The notes beneath the pieces are model-generated. The model had not been told where the DNA came from, did not search any database, and saw only the letters and a list, made by a program, of their open reading frames with translations. A DNA stretch of 64,000 nucleotides, taken from the NCBI GenBank assembly GCA_028583405.1, contig CM053256.1, positions 17,874,534-17,938,533 of the forward strand. The letters run 5' to 3'. This DNA comes from Pogonophryne albipinna (Eukaryota; Chordata; Actinopteri; Perciformes; Artedidraconidae). Every line of letters starts with the position of its first letter. Within the stretch, counting starts at the first letter, position 1. Positions 23,804 through 37,396 of this stretch are shown piece by piece. The position numbers were made by a program, and so were the translations under genes.

Positions 23804-24542
23804 CAGAGTTGGGTGTAACGCGTTACAAAGTAACTGTAATAATATTACTTTTGTCGTTAACGGAGTAGTGTAACGCGCTACTTTTATAATTCAGTAATCA
23901 CACTACAGTTACTAACATTGCCCCGACACGCGTTACTTCGTTACTTACTAAAAGCAGTCATAATCAAACCTCAACAAACACCTGCAAAGAACACATGCTA
24001 AGGTGAAGCTAACGCACAGCTATTTGTTGTTTGTTTATATCACGTAGTCTGTTCTTCTCTGTCTTCCGGTTGTTGCCTGTTTTGAATGACGAATACACAC
24101 TACCGCCGCCTGCTGGTAAGGAGAGTTATTGCCACTCACGCATGCGCAGTTCGTACGTGCTCGGTTGAAGTCTTGGCGGTGTGTTCCAGTCTGGTTCCAG
24201 TGCAACACATGGCCAACACGCAGGAGAACACGCCGACGCAACAGCGTGAGCAGAGATATACTGCGCAAAATACAGATAGCAGGAGACAGAGGACAGCCAT
24301 GGTCAGATAGGAAAACATTCAGGAGCTATCTGGATCAGTCTTATACGACAATGGAAACTGAACTAAAGAGAACATTTGAAACTTTAGCAGTCTGCGTAAT
24401 CTGCCTGTAGGGAGGGGCGGGCCGGCCCTGCGAGTAAAGTAACGATGTAGAGAGTAACGAAGTAGTGTAATATATTCCTTTTTTTAAAGTAATATGTAAT
24501 TTGTAATATATTACTTTTTTTTTAGTAACGACCCCATCTCTG
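23804..24542. mobile_element. Non-autonomous hAT (GTTAC type) with 8-bp TSD
   Basis: Ends CAGAGTTGGGTGTAACG and CGACCCCATCTCTG. Flanked by TTCATGAC (23796-23803) and TTCATGAG (24543-24550). About 120 bp of its interior (TTTTGAATGACGAATACACA through TGCGCAGTTCGTACGTGCTC) also occurs in Harbinger-like MITEs at 53229-53330 and, inverted, at 56045-56175, so the element is chimeric. Confidence 0.8.
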
Positions 24543-24659
24543 TTCATGAGACAATAACAGGCTACAGATGCAGACATATACACACACATATATTTATTTT
24601 ATTATATACAATTTAAAGTATGAGAGCACTCTCATAATAACGTAACACAATCAGAGACT

Positions 24660-24708
24660 GGATATATCTCCCCCCCCCCCCCCTCTCTCTCTCTCTCTGG
24701 TCGCTGAA
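24660..24708 (+). repeat. C-run and CT microsatellite
   Basis: A run of about 16 C followed by (CT)n. Likely length-variable and hard to sequence. Confidence 0.9.
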
Positions 24709-24810
24709 ATGGGGAATTGAAATTACTGGCCAAAAGTTGTATTTCCAAGTATTAAAAGTAAGCAGAGGACACCAAACCAACTGAGACCTGTCTGTCCGCC
24801 GCATCTACGC

Positions 24811-25340
24811 ACTGTACAACACACACCTACACACTGTACCACACACACCTACACACTGTACCACACACACCTACACACTGTACAACACGCACCTACACAC
24901 TGTACAACACACACACCTACACACTGTACCACACACACCTACACACTGCAGTGATTCCCGCAGAAATGAAATATACTTTGGGGGAACGGGGTGGGTGGGG
25001 GGGGTGCGTAGCAGATGCTAATTAGCGTTTTTTATGCTAACTAGCTTTATGGCTATTTTGTAAGTTGCACCCACCTTTATTTCTCTCCAAAAATATGAAA
25101 AATCTCCAAAAAAAATCTCCTCAGAAAAAAAGTTTTTTTTAATCACTGAGCACTCATTGCCACCAATGCAAATGCAAATGAGTGCTCACTGAGTAAAAAA
25201 AAACAAAAAACACACAAATTATACTTTGGGGGGAGCCATTATACTTTGGGGGCCCCCCAAAGTATTAACATGCTGTGGGAATCACTGCACTGTACAACAC
25301 GCACCTACACACTGTACCACACACACACCTACACACTGTA

Positions 25341-25383
<43 letters not shown>

Positions 25384-25438
25384 CACACTGTACCACACAC
25401 ACCTACACACTGTACCACACACACACCTACACACTGTA

Positions 25439-25476
<38 letters not shown>

Positions 25477-25582
25477 TACCACACACACACCTACACACTG
25501 TACCACACAAACACACACACACACCTACACACTGTACCACACACACCTACACACTGTACCACACACACACCTACACACTGTA

Positions 25583-25630
<48 letters not shown>

Positions 25631-25694
25631 TACCACACACACCTACACACTGTACAACACACACCTACACACTGTACCACACACACACCTACAG
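24811..25694 (+). repeat. 22-bp minisatellite with AC microsatellites
   Basis: Units of the form CACTGTACCACACACACCTA repeat many times, broken by pure (AC)n runs near 25343-25380, 25440-25474 and 25584-25628. A MITE interrupts it at 24949-25287. The His/Thr/Tyr-rich ORFs across it in three frames are repeat translations, not genes. Confidence 0.92.
24949..25287. mobile_element. 339-bp MITE inside the minisatellite
   Basis: Ends CAGTGATTCCC and GGGAATCACTG, with subterminal TACTTTGGGGG / CCCCCCAAAGTA. CACTG is present on both sides (24944-24948 and 25288-25292), consistent with a 5-bp duplication, though the minisatellite makes this ambiguous. No coding capacity. Confidence 0.78.
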
Positions 25695-26784
25695 CTCCTA
25701 AAGCATAATCAGGATACAGCCGTTGTGTATTTTATTATGTGAAGCACTAAATGGTCTCAGAAAAATATCGACTCTTTGTTTGTAGTTATCTACTAAAGTT
25801 TAAACTAAAGCAAATAAAGAGAGTGGGCCTGTTATACTGAGAGTGATATATATTATACACTGCTCTGCTTTCTGCACGGACCTCACAGCTGTTCTCTCTG
25901 GAAACATCGCGATGCGATGAAAGCAGTTTCTAAAATAATATCCAGGAGATGCATGCAGAGCTGTCATTGGCTGAGATAAGTCCGGAAATGCATCCGCGGA
26001 GGAGCCGTGGAGGAACCATCAGTGTATCTTCGGTTAGAGCTCCTCCAGAGAGCCTCCTCGACGCTTGATGCTCGGTCCTCTATGTGAATTTAGAGAAATT
26101 AGATGTCCTTCAAAATGGCGCGCTGAAATTCATTTCCGGGTCACTACCAGAGGACCGAGGAGTCGAGGACAAGCCCCCAGGAAGTGCGCCGGACTGTGAT
26201 GAGAATATTTTCGTGGTGGCCAAACGGCGGTACTACACTTCCTTTAGGTTGCTGGGCCCGGAAACACTTTTTCCCATTGACTTACATGGGGAAAGAGTGG
26301 TCTGTAAATTGTTGGATAATTTTTTTTAAACTAAATAAACTACCCAGTATGAACACTTGTATATCCCTTATTAAAAACATTCGTTCCTCAAGTTGTAAAA
26401 ATGTGCTAATAACGTTATTCTGAGAGTTATTTCCCTCGGCATTATGAACGTGCATCTAACCCACGGGACCGCGCCGCCCGGCACGTTCATGTTACGTGTT
26501 CAGTACTACATGAGTTTCTCTTTACCCATGGATGCACAATAACAACGGACCCATATCGCCTTACTGCCAGCCCACGGAGCTGTAATAATGGATATATTGC
26601 ACATGTTTGCTGTAATTCATCATTTGTAAAATATTATACTACATGGGCTGTATGATGTAATTCTTGTACCGTAAATGTTGTATTAAATAAATGTAATATT
26701 ACCGACGTTAGATTAACGTTCCTGTAGCTTATTATTGCACTAAGAAGCTTATTGCACTGTATGTATATATATATATATATATAT
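25695..26784. other. Intronic DNA ending in AT tract
   Basis: No feature I can support apart from the AT microsatellite at about 26763-26784. The ORF at 26084-26329 has no recognisable domain. Confidence 0.45.
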
Positions 26785-27945
26785 CAGTGGCGAGCCGTCA
26801 GGGCCCTCTAGGCCCTCTGTGAGGGCCTAAGATATTCAAAAAAATAATATTTGAAAACATTAAAAAAAAACTTTTTTTTTTAAATATTTTTTTTTATATA
26901 TTTTTTTTTTGTTACATTTTTCATTAGTTTTACCAAAATAACTTGATTTAATTGTATTTAAAATAACATTTCCAAATAAATAAATCCTTCGAATCTGCCT
27001 GTTCAGTTTCTGTTGGAATGTGAAGGGTTAAATGCCGTCTCTGCGAGTTACTGTGAAGACGGGAGAGCTCGTTGGTCCCTCTCTACATTCACAGAGGGCC
27101 AGCTATAGTAACTCAACGAGAGAGTAATGTCAAATGACAGTACAATTGACCAATCATATCTTCCCTCTAAATGGGCGGGCTTTATTTTCGCGGACTTTAT
27201 GACAAGTTCCGCCCGCTGTGAAGTCTATGCAAGTGGTGCAGTGACGCGTCCTAAAACCCGGAAGTAAGCTGCGCTCGGATTCCCGGGATTCCCTCGACAG
27301 AAAGCAATGGGATTTCTCCAGAGGATTTTGGAAAATAGCTTGCAATAAGGTCTGTGGAAAACGAACCTGTTAGATAAATGCACGTTTTGTTCAGCCGGAT
27401 AATATCCACATGTCTACCCTACTTTTATTATTTTCTAATCATAAATCTAATCGATAGATTTATGATCGATAGATTTATGATTAGCATAAGTTCGTTCATG
27501 ATTGCTCACTTCAGTGATAGTGATGACATTGTTTGCAAAAGTATTAACCGAGTCATTTTCAAGATTGAGTTACAATGATAAACTGGAGTGGCAAAGGATC
27601 AGCTGAATGACCCGCAAGTGCTTCATCCAAAAGGACAGGAGGATGGACTTTGTGTTTCAGTGATTTGATCATCAAAGGTAGGCCTAAGTCATTTTCAGTG
27701 TGGGCCGCCGTGCCGACTTAATTCATTTGTAATTGTTACTTGGCTGTGGGTGCCCTGTCATGATAGGTGTTTATATAAATGGTGTTGTTTTGTGTGGTAG
27801 AGGGTCGCTGTCATTGATGCGTTTTGCACCCCGGGCCGCTGTTTTGATATTCCGCTGAAGTATACGCTGTGAGTAATATCTCTTCTTTTCTTTCGAGGGA
27901 AGGGGGGTCAGAGGGCCTAGGTATAAAAGTCACGGCTCGCCACTG
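26785..27945. mobile_element. Non-autonomous hAT (CAGTGGCGAGCCGT ends)
   Basis: Ends CAGTGGCGAGCCGTCAGGGC and CACGGCTCGCCACTG, inserted into an AT repeat so that both flanks read ATATATAT. AGGGCCT words recur just inside both ends (GTGAGGGCCTAAG, CAGAGGGCCTAGG). No transposase ORF. Confidence 0.85.
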
Positions 27946-27960
27946 ATATATATATATATT

Positions 27961-28406
27961 TATAAAACGGACAAGTCAAATCAAGCAATCTGATTGGTTC
28001 TTAGCCGTGATATACTGAGCGTATACCACGGGTAGAATTGTAAGTTACTTTTCACAACAAATCAGTATCCCTCCGCGTCTGAGAAAAACAGTATATCGTT
28101 GTGCTGAAAAGCAAACTGCTTGCAGTTTGCTTTTCATACTGGAACAAGAAAGCAGCGGAGAAGTAACGGGGCAGAAACCCTCCTTTTTACGCAGCGGTCC
28201 AGACATAGACATCAAACGGCAAAACATATTCAGTGTGCAGTTCCTTTGGCATTAGGGCAGGGGTATATAGATACTTTCCAAGGTTTGACATAATGAGTTG
28301 TGCTACTTTTAAAGCAAGCAACGATGTTTTCAAATCTGTAATCAAAGAGGTCCGCAAAAACAGTATCGACCAATCAGATTGCTTGATTTGACTTGTCAGT
28401 TTTATA
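27961..28406. mobile_element. Long-inverted-repeat element, about 446 bp
   Basis: The left end (27961-28000, including GACAAGTCAAATCAAGCAAT) is the inverse of the right end (28368-28406, ATTGCTTGATTTGACTTGTC). A small internal hairpin GCCGTGATATACTGAGCGTA / TATACCACGG lies near 28001-28032. The superfamily is not assigned; it was inserted beside the AT tract of the previous hAT. Confidence 0.7.
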
Positions 28407-28499
28407 AATATATTTACATTTCTTCCGTTACAAAACAAACTTACAAAGCATAAAATTGAAACATTTAAGATTAACTTCGACCTCCGGGAGGGTCTTACT

Positions 28500-28873
28500 A
28501 TGGAGGAGTGGATTGAGGAGTGCCTATCTCCCGAAAAAAAAAAAGCACCTAAACGACGACATGCAGAGCTACGTGAAGAGCAGGTAGACCAACTGGAAAA
28601 TTACCACCATTCAAAAGCTTTCTGATGCGGGTCTTGAAACAAAGCAGAGAAATTATGACCGTTAGTGGCCACAGGTGTGAATACTCTCTCCAGAGCTACT
28701 GGAAGCCAAATCTCGGGGACCGGAGAAAGTGGAGCAATATTCTCGCCACGCCAAGCAACAGCCTAGAACAACCTCAACCTATAAGTAACCTCGTAAGCCA
28801 TTCTACTGATGCTGGACAGTTTTTCAGTGGGTGCACAATAAACGGCAACATACAAATGAATGTAAATAAATAG
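28500..28873 (+). pseudogene. Decayed coding fragment, unassigned
   Basis: Two adjacent ORFs. The first, at 28500-28625, starts MEEWIEECLSPEKKK and is rich in charged residues. The second, at 28625-28873, ends FFSGCTINGNIQMNVNK. The second piece resembles C-terminal tails of small multicopy fish ORFs I have seen near repeats, but I cannot name the family. A run of A codons near 28537 may have caused frame loss. The context (between two hairpin elements) suggests it is part of a mobile or amplified unit. Confidence 0.3.
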
Positions 28874-29078
28874 CCAAATAATGGATCAACGCTCTCTGTC
28901 TAATATGTTCGCTAGCTGTTAGTGTTGTTGCATAGCAACCACCTCGCACTATGTTTTGTGCAGAAGGCAACGGAGGGACTATTTTATTTTGAACATCATT
29001 ATTTACTAATAAAAACTATTTAAATTAGAGTGTGTATTTTTCTTTCATATTGCCACACTTGGTAACCGTTTTATAAAA

Positions 29079-29221
29079 GCAATAGCTCACTTCAGGCCGT
29101 GATATATGCTCATTATATCACAGCTAAGGGGGTTGTCGACCCTCCGCTTCGCGTCGGGCCGAACCACGCCCCTTAGCTGTGATATAATGAGCATATACCA
29201 CGGCCTGTCGTGAGCTATTGC
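29079..29221. repeat. 143-bp palindrome
   Basis: Arms GCAATAGCTCACTTCAGGCC and GGCCTGTCGTGAGCTATTGC frame an inner pair ATGCTCATTATATCACAGCT / AGCTGTGATATAATGAGCAT. The loop is GC-rich (CCCTCCGCTTCGCGTCGGGC). It would extrude as a cruciform or fold as a hairpin RNA if transcribed. Its inner arm shares the GTGATATA word with the element at 27961-28406. Confidence 0.85.
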
Positions 29222-29698
29222 TTAAATATACAGTGCAATCATTCTTTCATGCTAAATGAAGCTCTGTTGGATATCACTAGATCCTGTTACAGCGTAATAT
29301 AAGTACATAACGATTGATGTGTACATTAGCATAATGACTAGCTAGCCGCTAGCTGCTAACTGCCGCCTCGTTAATATCAAATCCATCATAATAACAACCC
29401 ATTACCATGCTGTCATAAACGTGCGGTGCTGTTACGTGTACGCAAATTGACGTGCTTGATGTGAACGAGCATTTTGGTTAAAGTTGCGCATGCGCTATGA
29501 GCGCACATACGGGTACTTCTCAGGCATGCCGGGTAATCTGTGACGTTTCGCTCTCAAAAGTTGGGCCATTTTATCATCATGCGCTAATGAGCAACTCTCA
29601 TAGGAATGAATGAGGCCCCGCCTCCCACGCTGTATCCAGTTCTTATTATACATCCATGGTCGAGGAGGGGAAATTTGAGGATTGAGAAACCTCTATAC
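29222..29698. other. Intronic DNA, nothing recognised
   Basis: Contains GCTAGC-rich words near 29338-29360 and no supported feature. The last 60 bp (near CATCCATGGTCGAGGAGGGG) resemble short repeat pieces elsewhere in the window. Confidence 0.4.
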
Positions 29699-31148
29699 CA
29701 GGGGTCACCAACCTTTTTTAGGGTGAGGGCTACTTTCACAAAATAAAACAAGTCGTGAGCTACTTTTACTCCTCTTTTTTTTGTTTTTTGCAGTGTATAT
29801 ATTTAGCACATTTTAACATTATTATATGCTAACCTTTAACCTTTGTGTGCTGTTTGGGTCTGTGGGACCCGTTTTCAGTGTTTACTAAAAGAACATGTAT
29901 TCAATTTAATTATTTTAACCTGCTTTATTTGGGGGTGGGCCTCACCTCCTCTAGGGGGGTCCTCACCTCCTCTAGGGGGTCCTCACCTCCTCTAGGGGGG
30001 ACCTCACCTCCTCTAGGGGGTCCACACCTCCTCTCGGCGGGTCCTCACCTCCTCTAGGGGGTCCTCACCTCCTCTAGGGTGGACCTCACCTCCTCTAGTG
30101 GGGTCCGGGGGCATGCTCCCCCGGGAAGATGTGTTTTTAAATGTTGAAGTGAAATGCATCAATCTGGTGCACTTTGAGCACAAAATGAATTGATGGATAC
30201 AGCTCTCAACACTCAGATGAAAGGGAGCTGTATACTTTTCAATAATCCAAACATCTTTAGAATATGATCACAACCAATAACAAATCATTTAAACTTGTTT
30301 ATTCTTATCTTATGTTACCTAGTTAGTGTTCTTTCTTTCTATTTATGCATATTTTACTAATCACTCCCCTTTTAAACTGTTTTTTTTTTTTACTGTCCTA
30401 TAGTACACATTGGAATGATTTCTTACTTTATCTATATTAAATAGATAAAGGTGTGCTCTCCCTAGCTCTCTCTCTCTCCCTCCCTAGCTCTCTCTCTCTC
30501 TCTCTGTCTGTCTCTGTCTCGCTCTGTCTCGCTCGCTCACAGAGGCTGTGTGCTCCTCCGTGGCGATGACGGCTTGCGTTAAAAAATAATAATAAACATA
30601 TTTGTAAAGTGGGGACACACAAACGGGGTATCGAAAAGAGCGGGGGACATGTCCCCCCTGTCCCCAGTGGAGATTACGCCATGCGTGTGTGTGCGTCAAG
30701 TGCAATAAATATATATGCAAGTTGCAACACACAGAGTAAAGCTCTGCCCCTCATGTGCTGTGTAGGCTGCATGACTCTGTTCAATGGGGCTGATGTGTAG
30801 ATTCTGCCAGAAGGAAAATCAGCGGGGAGGTGCCACATAGCTTTTCTTCCCGACTGCAACGCTGGTTCCGCAAATCAAGCAAGAACGTGATTGGTCGATA
30901 TTCATTGTGGGGGTGGGGGAGGAGGGGTGTTAGATAGATATAGAGTTGTAAGTAGATAGAGTTCGCTATGATTTAGGTTTCGTTTATGCATAGGGTAGAT
31001 TCTTTTGATTACATTTCCTTTTTTGTTTTGTGTATTTTATACATTTTGGATTTGCTTGGCGAGCTATTTTTAGAACATGCCCCGTTGGCGACTCACGTTG
31101 CCCCTGCGGGCGACTAAGTGCCCGCGGGCACCGTGTTGGCTACCCCTG
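29699..31148 (-). mobile_element. Non-autonomous hAT (CAGGGGT ends), copy 2
   Basis: Inverted and longer copy of 4348-4987: begins CAGGGGTCACCAACC and ends GTGTTGGCTACCCCTG. Flanks CTCTATAC and CTCTAGAG share CTCTA. It holds extra interior sequence not in copy 1 (about 29800-30600), including a minisatellite and a block at 30150-30420 that also occurs near 45095-45280. It lacks the 53-bp LINE tail of copy 1. Confidence 0.8.
29941..30101 (+). repeat. Minisatellite, about 21-bp unit, 8 copies
   Basis: Eight copies of CTCACCTCCTCTAGGGGGT and close variants. One copy reads CTCTCGG. Short, GC-rich and likely length-variable. Confidence 0.9.
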
Positions 31149-32340
31149 CTCTAGAGTCACAGGGACTGACCATAAAACAGGAAAGGGATATAAAAGAGGG
31201 GGCAGGGTCTGGAGGGGGAGGTGTTTTTACCCTAGGGTGGGGGAAAGGAAGAGGTAGATGATTCATTTGATAGATCTGACTTGATTGTTGTGATGGTTGA
31301 AGGAAGAGACACGGGGGAGGAAGAAGCAGAAAAATAACTTATTTGTAAAAAGGACAGCACGTGAGGGTTGTAGGAGCAAACACAGTGGTGGTGGCTTAAA
31401 GCCCACCTCCGCTCCGCGCCGTCCGTTAGATGAGCCTGGTCAGATTTAATAAAAGAAGTTCAAAACACCGGCATAAAAGTTATAACAATAATCTGATTTT
31501 AATGGTAAAAAACACAATACGAAATACAGAGTGCCCTGTAACAGAGCACTCCGGACTCCCCGCTCTACTGCCGTGCGATACAGATATCGGGACCAGCCAG
31601 TCAGAAACAGGGGGCATTTTGCATGAATAAACAACAGTATATATGGACATATTTGGGGCGGAGATGTGAGTCGGCTCTTCCGTCCCATTTTACTCCTAAG
31701 CGAATCAGAGAGTCCGTGGGGAGGAGTTGGGTTGGTTGCTCACTCCCCATAGGTGTTCTTACTGGTTGAATTCACTTTGGGTCGGGCCCAATACAGCGAA
31801 TCAGAGTTCTGGGAAAAAGTATTTTTCTTCTGAACAGAGCGTGAGAGCCTCGGAACTATACAAGGTCAGAATCACTTTTTATCTTACACCTGGGTTAACT
31901 CCTTTAATTTCTCAAGGAAGATTTCACACAAACTATTCCTTTCCAAACAATCAAACATTGTACACAGATATATTGGTGCTTGAGATTATATTGGCCCCAG
32001 AAAGAACCTTGAAAAGAATATGTGTGTGTGCTGGTGGGAGGAGGTGTATGTGTGTGTGCTGGTATTTGGGTCAGATGAGAAAAGAATATGTGGGTGTGCT
32101 GGTGGGAGGAGGTGTATGTGTGTGTGCTGGGTATCTGGGTCATTGAGTGTAAGTGAGAAGGTTTATATATATAGGATTACTTTAAAACAGTCCCAAATAA
32201 TACATGTTCACTTCAATACAGTTCAAGATAATACCTGTTTACTTTAATTCAGTTTAGAACAATATCTGTTTACTTTTAGGGTCATAAATCAATTATGAGG
32301 GTCATAAATCACTCTTATCAGGTACTTAATCTCATGACAT
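31149..32340. other. Unassigned intronic DNA with tandem duplication
   Basis: No gene recognised. At about 32010-32130 a block of roughly 75 bp with TGCTGGTGGGAGGAGGTGTA is duplicated in tandem. A TATAAAAG box (31190) and AATAAA words are present and might suggest an LTR, but I could not find matching repeat ends. Confidence 0.4.
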
Positions 32341-34100
<1,760 letters not shown>

Positions 34101-34781
34101 ACAATGAAAAAACTTAAACGTATATAATATAAAGTTCAGCCTAATATTTGTATTTAAACGTAATGTTATTGCTTTCAACTAACGTAATCCAGTAATGTGA
34201 AATCTGTTGACCAAATACATTTGACGAAAGTCAACGTTTCAGTTTTTTCAGTGCACATTCATGTATTCTAGTAGAAATATTACACAGTGTAGCAGTGAGA
34301 CATATAATTTGACTTTCAAATAATTTGTGTTGGTGTCTTTTCTCACACGTAGCTCTGCATGGTGGCAGGAATTCCCTATAATACTGGACAGCAGCATTTA
34401 TGCTTTGTTTGTTAACAGGTTCTTCTTAGTAGTTGTGCAGAAAAAAGTAAGTATAGATAAAAATTGAGAGCTCTTAATTTGATCAATTCATCTGCCTCCT
34501 CAAAGCTTCCCTTCAAATGATTCGCCCCACGCAAGACATGCTACTCTGAAATCACTCACATAACATGAATTTTATAATTAATTAATATTATACAGAAACG
34601 CAGAATAACGGGGCGTTGCATCACAGACAGGTATCTAATGTAGCAGAATGAATGCCATTACTAAAGCAGGAAACCCAAATAACACAATTCAACAAGTCTT
34701 CTTTCACTGCAGCCACACACATCATCTCTAGCAGAAGCATCAATATTTACTTCATAAAATGACAAGAAAAGATCAAAACAT
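34101..34781. other. Intronic DNA, nothing recognised
   Basis: AT-rich, no ORF with a recognisable domain and no repeat class I can name. Confidence 0.45.
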
Positions 34782-34811
34782 TTAAAGGTCCCATGTCATG
34801 GCCATTTCTAC

Positions 34812-35766
34812 TAGTGGTGCACGATAATTATCGGCCCGATAATTATCGGTCCGATATTAGGAATTTTGACGTCATCCCGATAAACCCGATAAAAGTATTA
34901 ATAGCCCCGATAATATACAATATATTTTTTGCGTAAAAAAAAAGAAGAAAATCCTGCGGTGTGGGTGGATTGGGATGAGGGGCGCTTGTTTTTCACTCGG
35001 CTCCTCCCGTTTTGCCAGTACTGTGGTATGAGTGGTTTAGGAAGAGGGGAGTTTTTCACAAATCCAGCGCTCCCTAACTCATGCCTGGCTGTGACGTAAA
35101 TGGTGTGCGGCCGTGAAGCCAGGACAGTAGACAAACATGTCGTCGGTAGTATGGGACTATTTCAAAGTTTCAGAGTTAGATAGTTCGCTTGCTATTTGTA
35201 TTAACAAATGCAATGCAGAAGTTCCACGAGGAGGGAAAAAGGCAACGAGCTATAATACTTCCAACCTGATTAGTCACCTGAAACATCGCCATCGCTACGA
35301 TGGTGTGTTAAAAGCGTACGAAGACGCCTGCGCTGCTAAACTAGCGGCGAATCCTAAGCCAGCTGCAAAGGCACCGGGGCTTTTACCTATCGACGAGGCT
35401 TTTGAAAAAGGCAAGAAGTTTGCCAGAGTAATGCCAGGTAATAGATGTTTCCATTTCTTAATATGGACCACTCATTGTTCAGGGAAACACATTGTCATTG
35501 ACTGATTGACTCAATTATATTTATTTGGGAAAATAAATATGGTCACTTTGAAGAGCCAAAACTGTTCTTGGCTTCGTTTTGTTCATAGTAGTAATGCTCA
35601 TGTCATTTGTTCACTACTAGTCTTTTTTTTACCACCAGGTGTGCAAAAACTACAGGTACATTTCATATATATATTATATTATTATCGGTTATCGGTATCG
35701 GTATCGGTCTTGAGAAGCAGGAAGTTATCGGTATCGGTTTCAAAAAACCAATATCGTGCATCCCTA
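34812..35766 (+). mobile_element. Nested hAT with BED finger and perfect TSD
   Basis: Ends TAGTGGTGCACGATAATTAT and CCAATATCGTGCATCCCTA, flanked by a perfect 8-bp ATTTCTAC at 34804-34811 and 35767-35774. Subterminal TATCGG words repeat many times (TTATCGGTATCGG). It encodes only the BED-finger exon of the transposase. Confidence 0.92.
35137..35505 (+). pseudogene. BED-finger exon of hAT transposase
   Basis: ORF MSSVVWDYFKVSELD, then a BED-type finger CINKCNAEVPRGGKK with HLKHRHRY. The cysteine spacing is C-x3-C rather than the usual C-x2-C, so zinc binding may be impaired. A plausible donor CCAG|GTAATAG near 35435 suggests the original exon end, after which the ORF reads intron. The rest of the transposase is missing. 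Confidence 0.7.
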
Positions 35767-37232
35767 ATTTCTACTGATCATAATTCCATTGTTGAGGTCT
35801 ACTAGAATAGATTTACATTGTGCAATGTTCCAAAATCACATTGGTTTCCCAGCATCTCTGTATGTGTATTCAATCTGTCCTAAACGGCTTGTTGGAGCTC
35901 CTGCCCCCCCCCCCTATGAGCCCACTGTGCTCTGATTGGTCAGCTCGCCCACTCTGTTCTGATGAGTCCTCCACCGTTACAGCGGAACATCAGTGATTAT
36001 GTGTTACAATGGCGTTAGCAAACAGGAAATGACACCAGTAATGACAAACAGATGAGAATTCTGCGTGGGGTCTGGGTGCCGTGTTGGCGGGACGTTGCGG
36101 GGTTCGCTGCTGCGGACTAGTGTTAGTAATTCTTGAACCCTGAGAGCAGGACAGACTGAAAAGAGTCAAGGGAAGCTTATAAAAGTTAGCAGCATTTAAT
36201 TACACAAAAGATGCGGTGGTGTACAATGAAATTGCAAAATGGAGGCGCTCTCCCCATTCAGCCGGTTGTCTCTCGTGTGTGCGTTCGGTCAGCCGAGGTC
36301 AGGAAAAAGAGGGCCGATCCTTTCTGTGGCTCACGGGTATGCTATTCAATGTTTATTGAATTACATTTATTTACTGTCAGTTGACAATCATTGATAGGCA
36401 CCTGTCGGTCTCCTGTCCTTTCTGAAAGTCATAAAGATTACATTACTCATTTAGATTACTTATGTCCTCAATTACCAGGGGATTACTGAAACCACCATGA
36501 ATTAAAGAAATGGTAGAAATGAATCTAATCTGAATTTTGAAACATTCCTTCCCTCCCTCTAAATATATCAAACATTAGGATGTGATGCTCCTGACTACCA
36601 TTCAAGTTTAAGAAGATAATATTTGTTTTAAACAATTCAAAGCAATAAACAACAGCAACAGGCTCTTTAACAAAGGCAACGTTAGCCTAACATGTATCTG
36701 TTAACAGGTAAGATAGCTGTTCACACTATGTATATTTTCTGCTATTTTATTTCTATTTGAGATGTTTACATTTTCGATTGTTTAATTCTAGTCTTTTAAC
36801 TGTCTTATGTACAATGCCTTGTCTTTTGCTGCTGCAAAGCAAACATTTCCCAAATTGGTATCAATAAAGTACTTCTTATTTTATCTTAATCCTCAAATAT
36901 TAGCAAATTTAACTTTTTCAAATACTGATGTAACTACATACACATCGATATGTTGTATAAATATTGCAAATCAAAACCTTTATTATTATATATAAAAATC
37001 GTAGTTCTATCTCCTGTTATCAATGCATTCACATTGCCCGCCATGAACTTCCGGGGAACGATCCTCGTCTACATGAACCACGTGACGATAACCGTTTTTG
37101 GACTTCCGTTGTCGTAACTCTTCTCTCTATTATGGCGCTGGCATGGGCACACCATGAGGCCAATCACATGTGAGGACAGACTTGGATCATACCATTATAC
37201 GAAAGAAGGAAGGGGGGGCCAGGGCAGAGTAC

Positions 37233-37396
37233 CACCCAGTAGGGTTATGGTAGGAAGACTCTGCCTCGTCGCAACGTCGGTCCCCTCAGAGAGAGTCTTC
37301 TGGCTAAATAATCACGGAGAGGAGAAATCGGATCAGCCCATCCAAGCTGAGAAATCTGGTGTTTTTGAATGCCAACAAGCATTAAGGACTTTTTGA
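37233..37396 (+). pseudogene. hAT C-terminal dimerisation-domain remnant
   Basis: The text LCLVATSVPSERVF is the signature of the hAT family C-terminal dimerisation domain (ATSVPSERVF). After this the sequence needs a frameshift: the same DNA read in another frame gives VFLNANKH and a stop, the usual end of such proteins. No upstream catalytic domain is intact. It sits inside the TTAA element at 34786-38082. Confidence 0.72.

Noticed and set aside
24811..25694. CRISPR-like regular spacing
   Set aside because: The spacing comes from a simple minisatellite with AC runs; there are no unique spacers and the genome is eukaryotic.
25226..25742. Three overlapping 150-160-residue His/Thr/Tyr ORFs
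   Set aside because: They are translations of a 22-bp minisatellite in all three frames.
31149..32340. Possible solo LTR with TATA and AATAAA words
   Set aside because: No matching ends, target duplication or second copy could be found.
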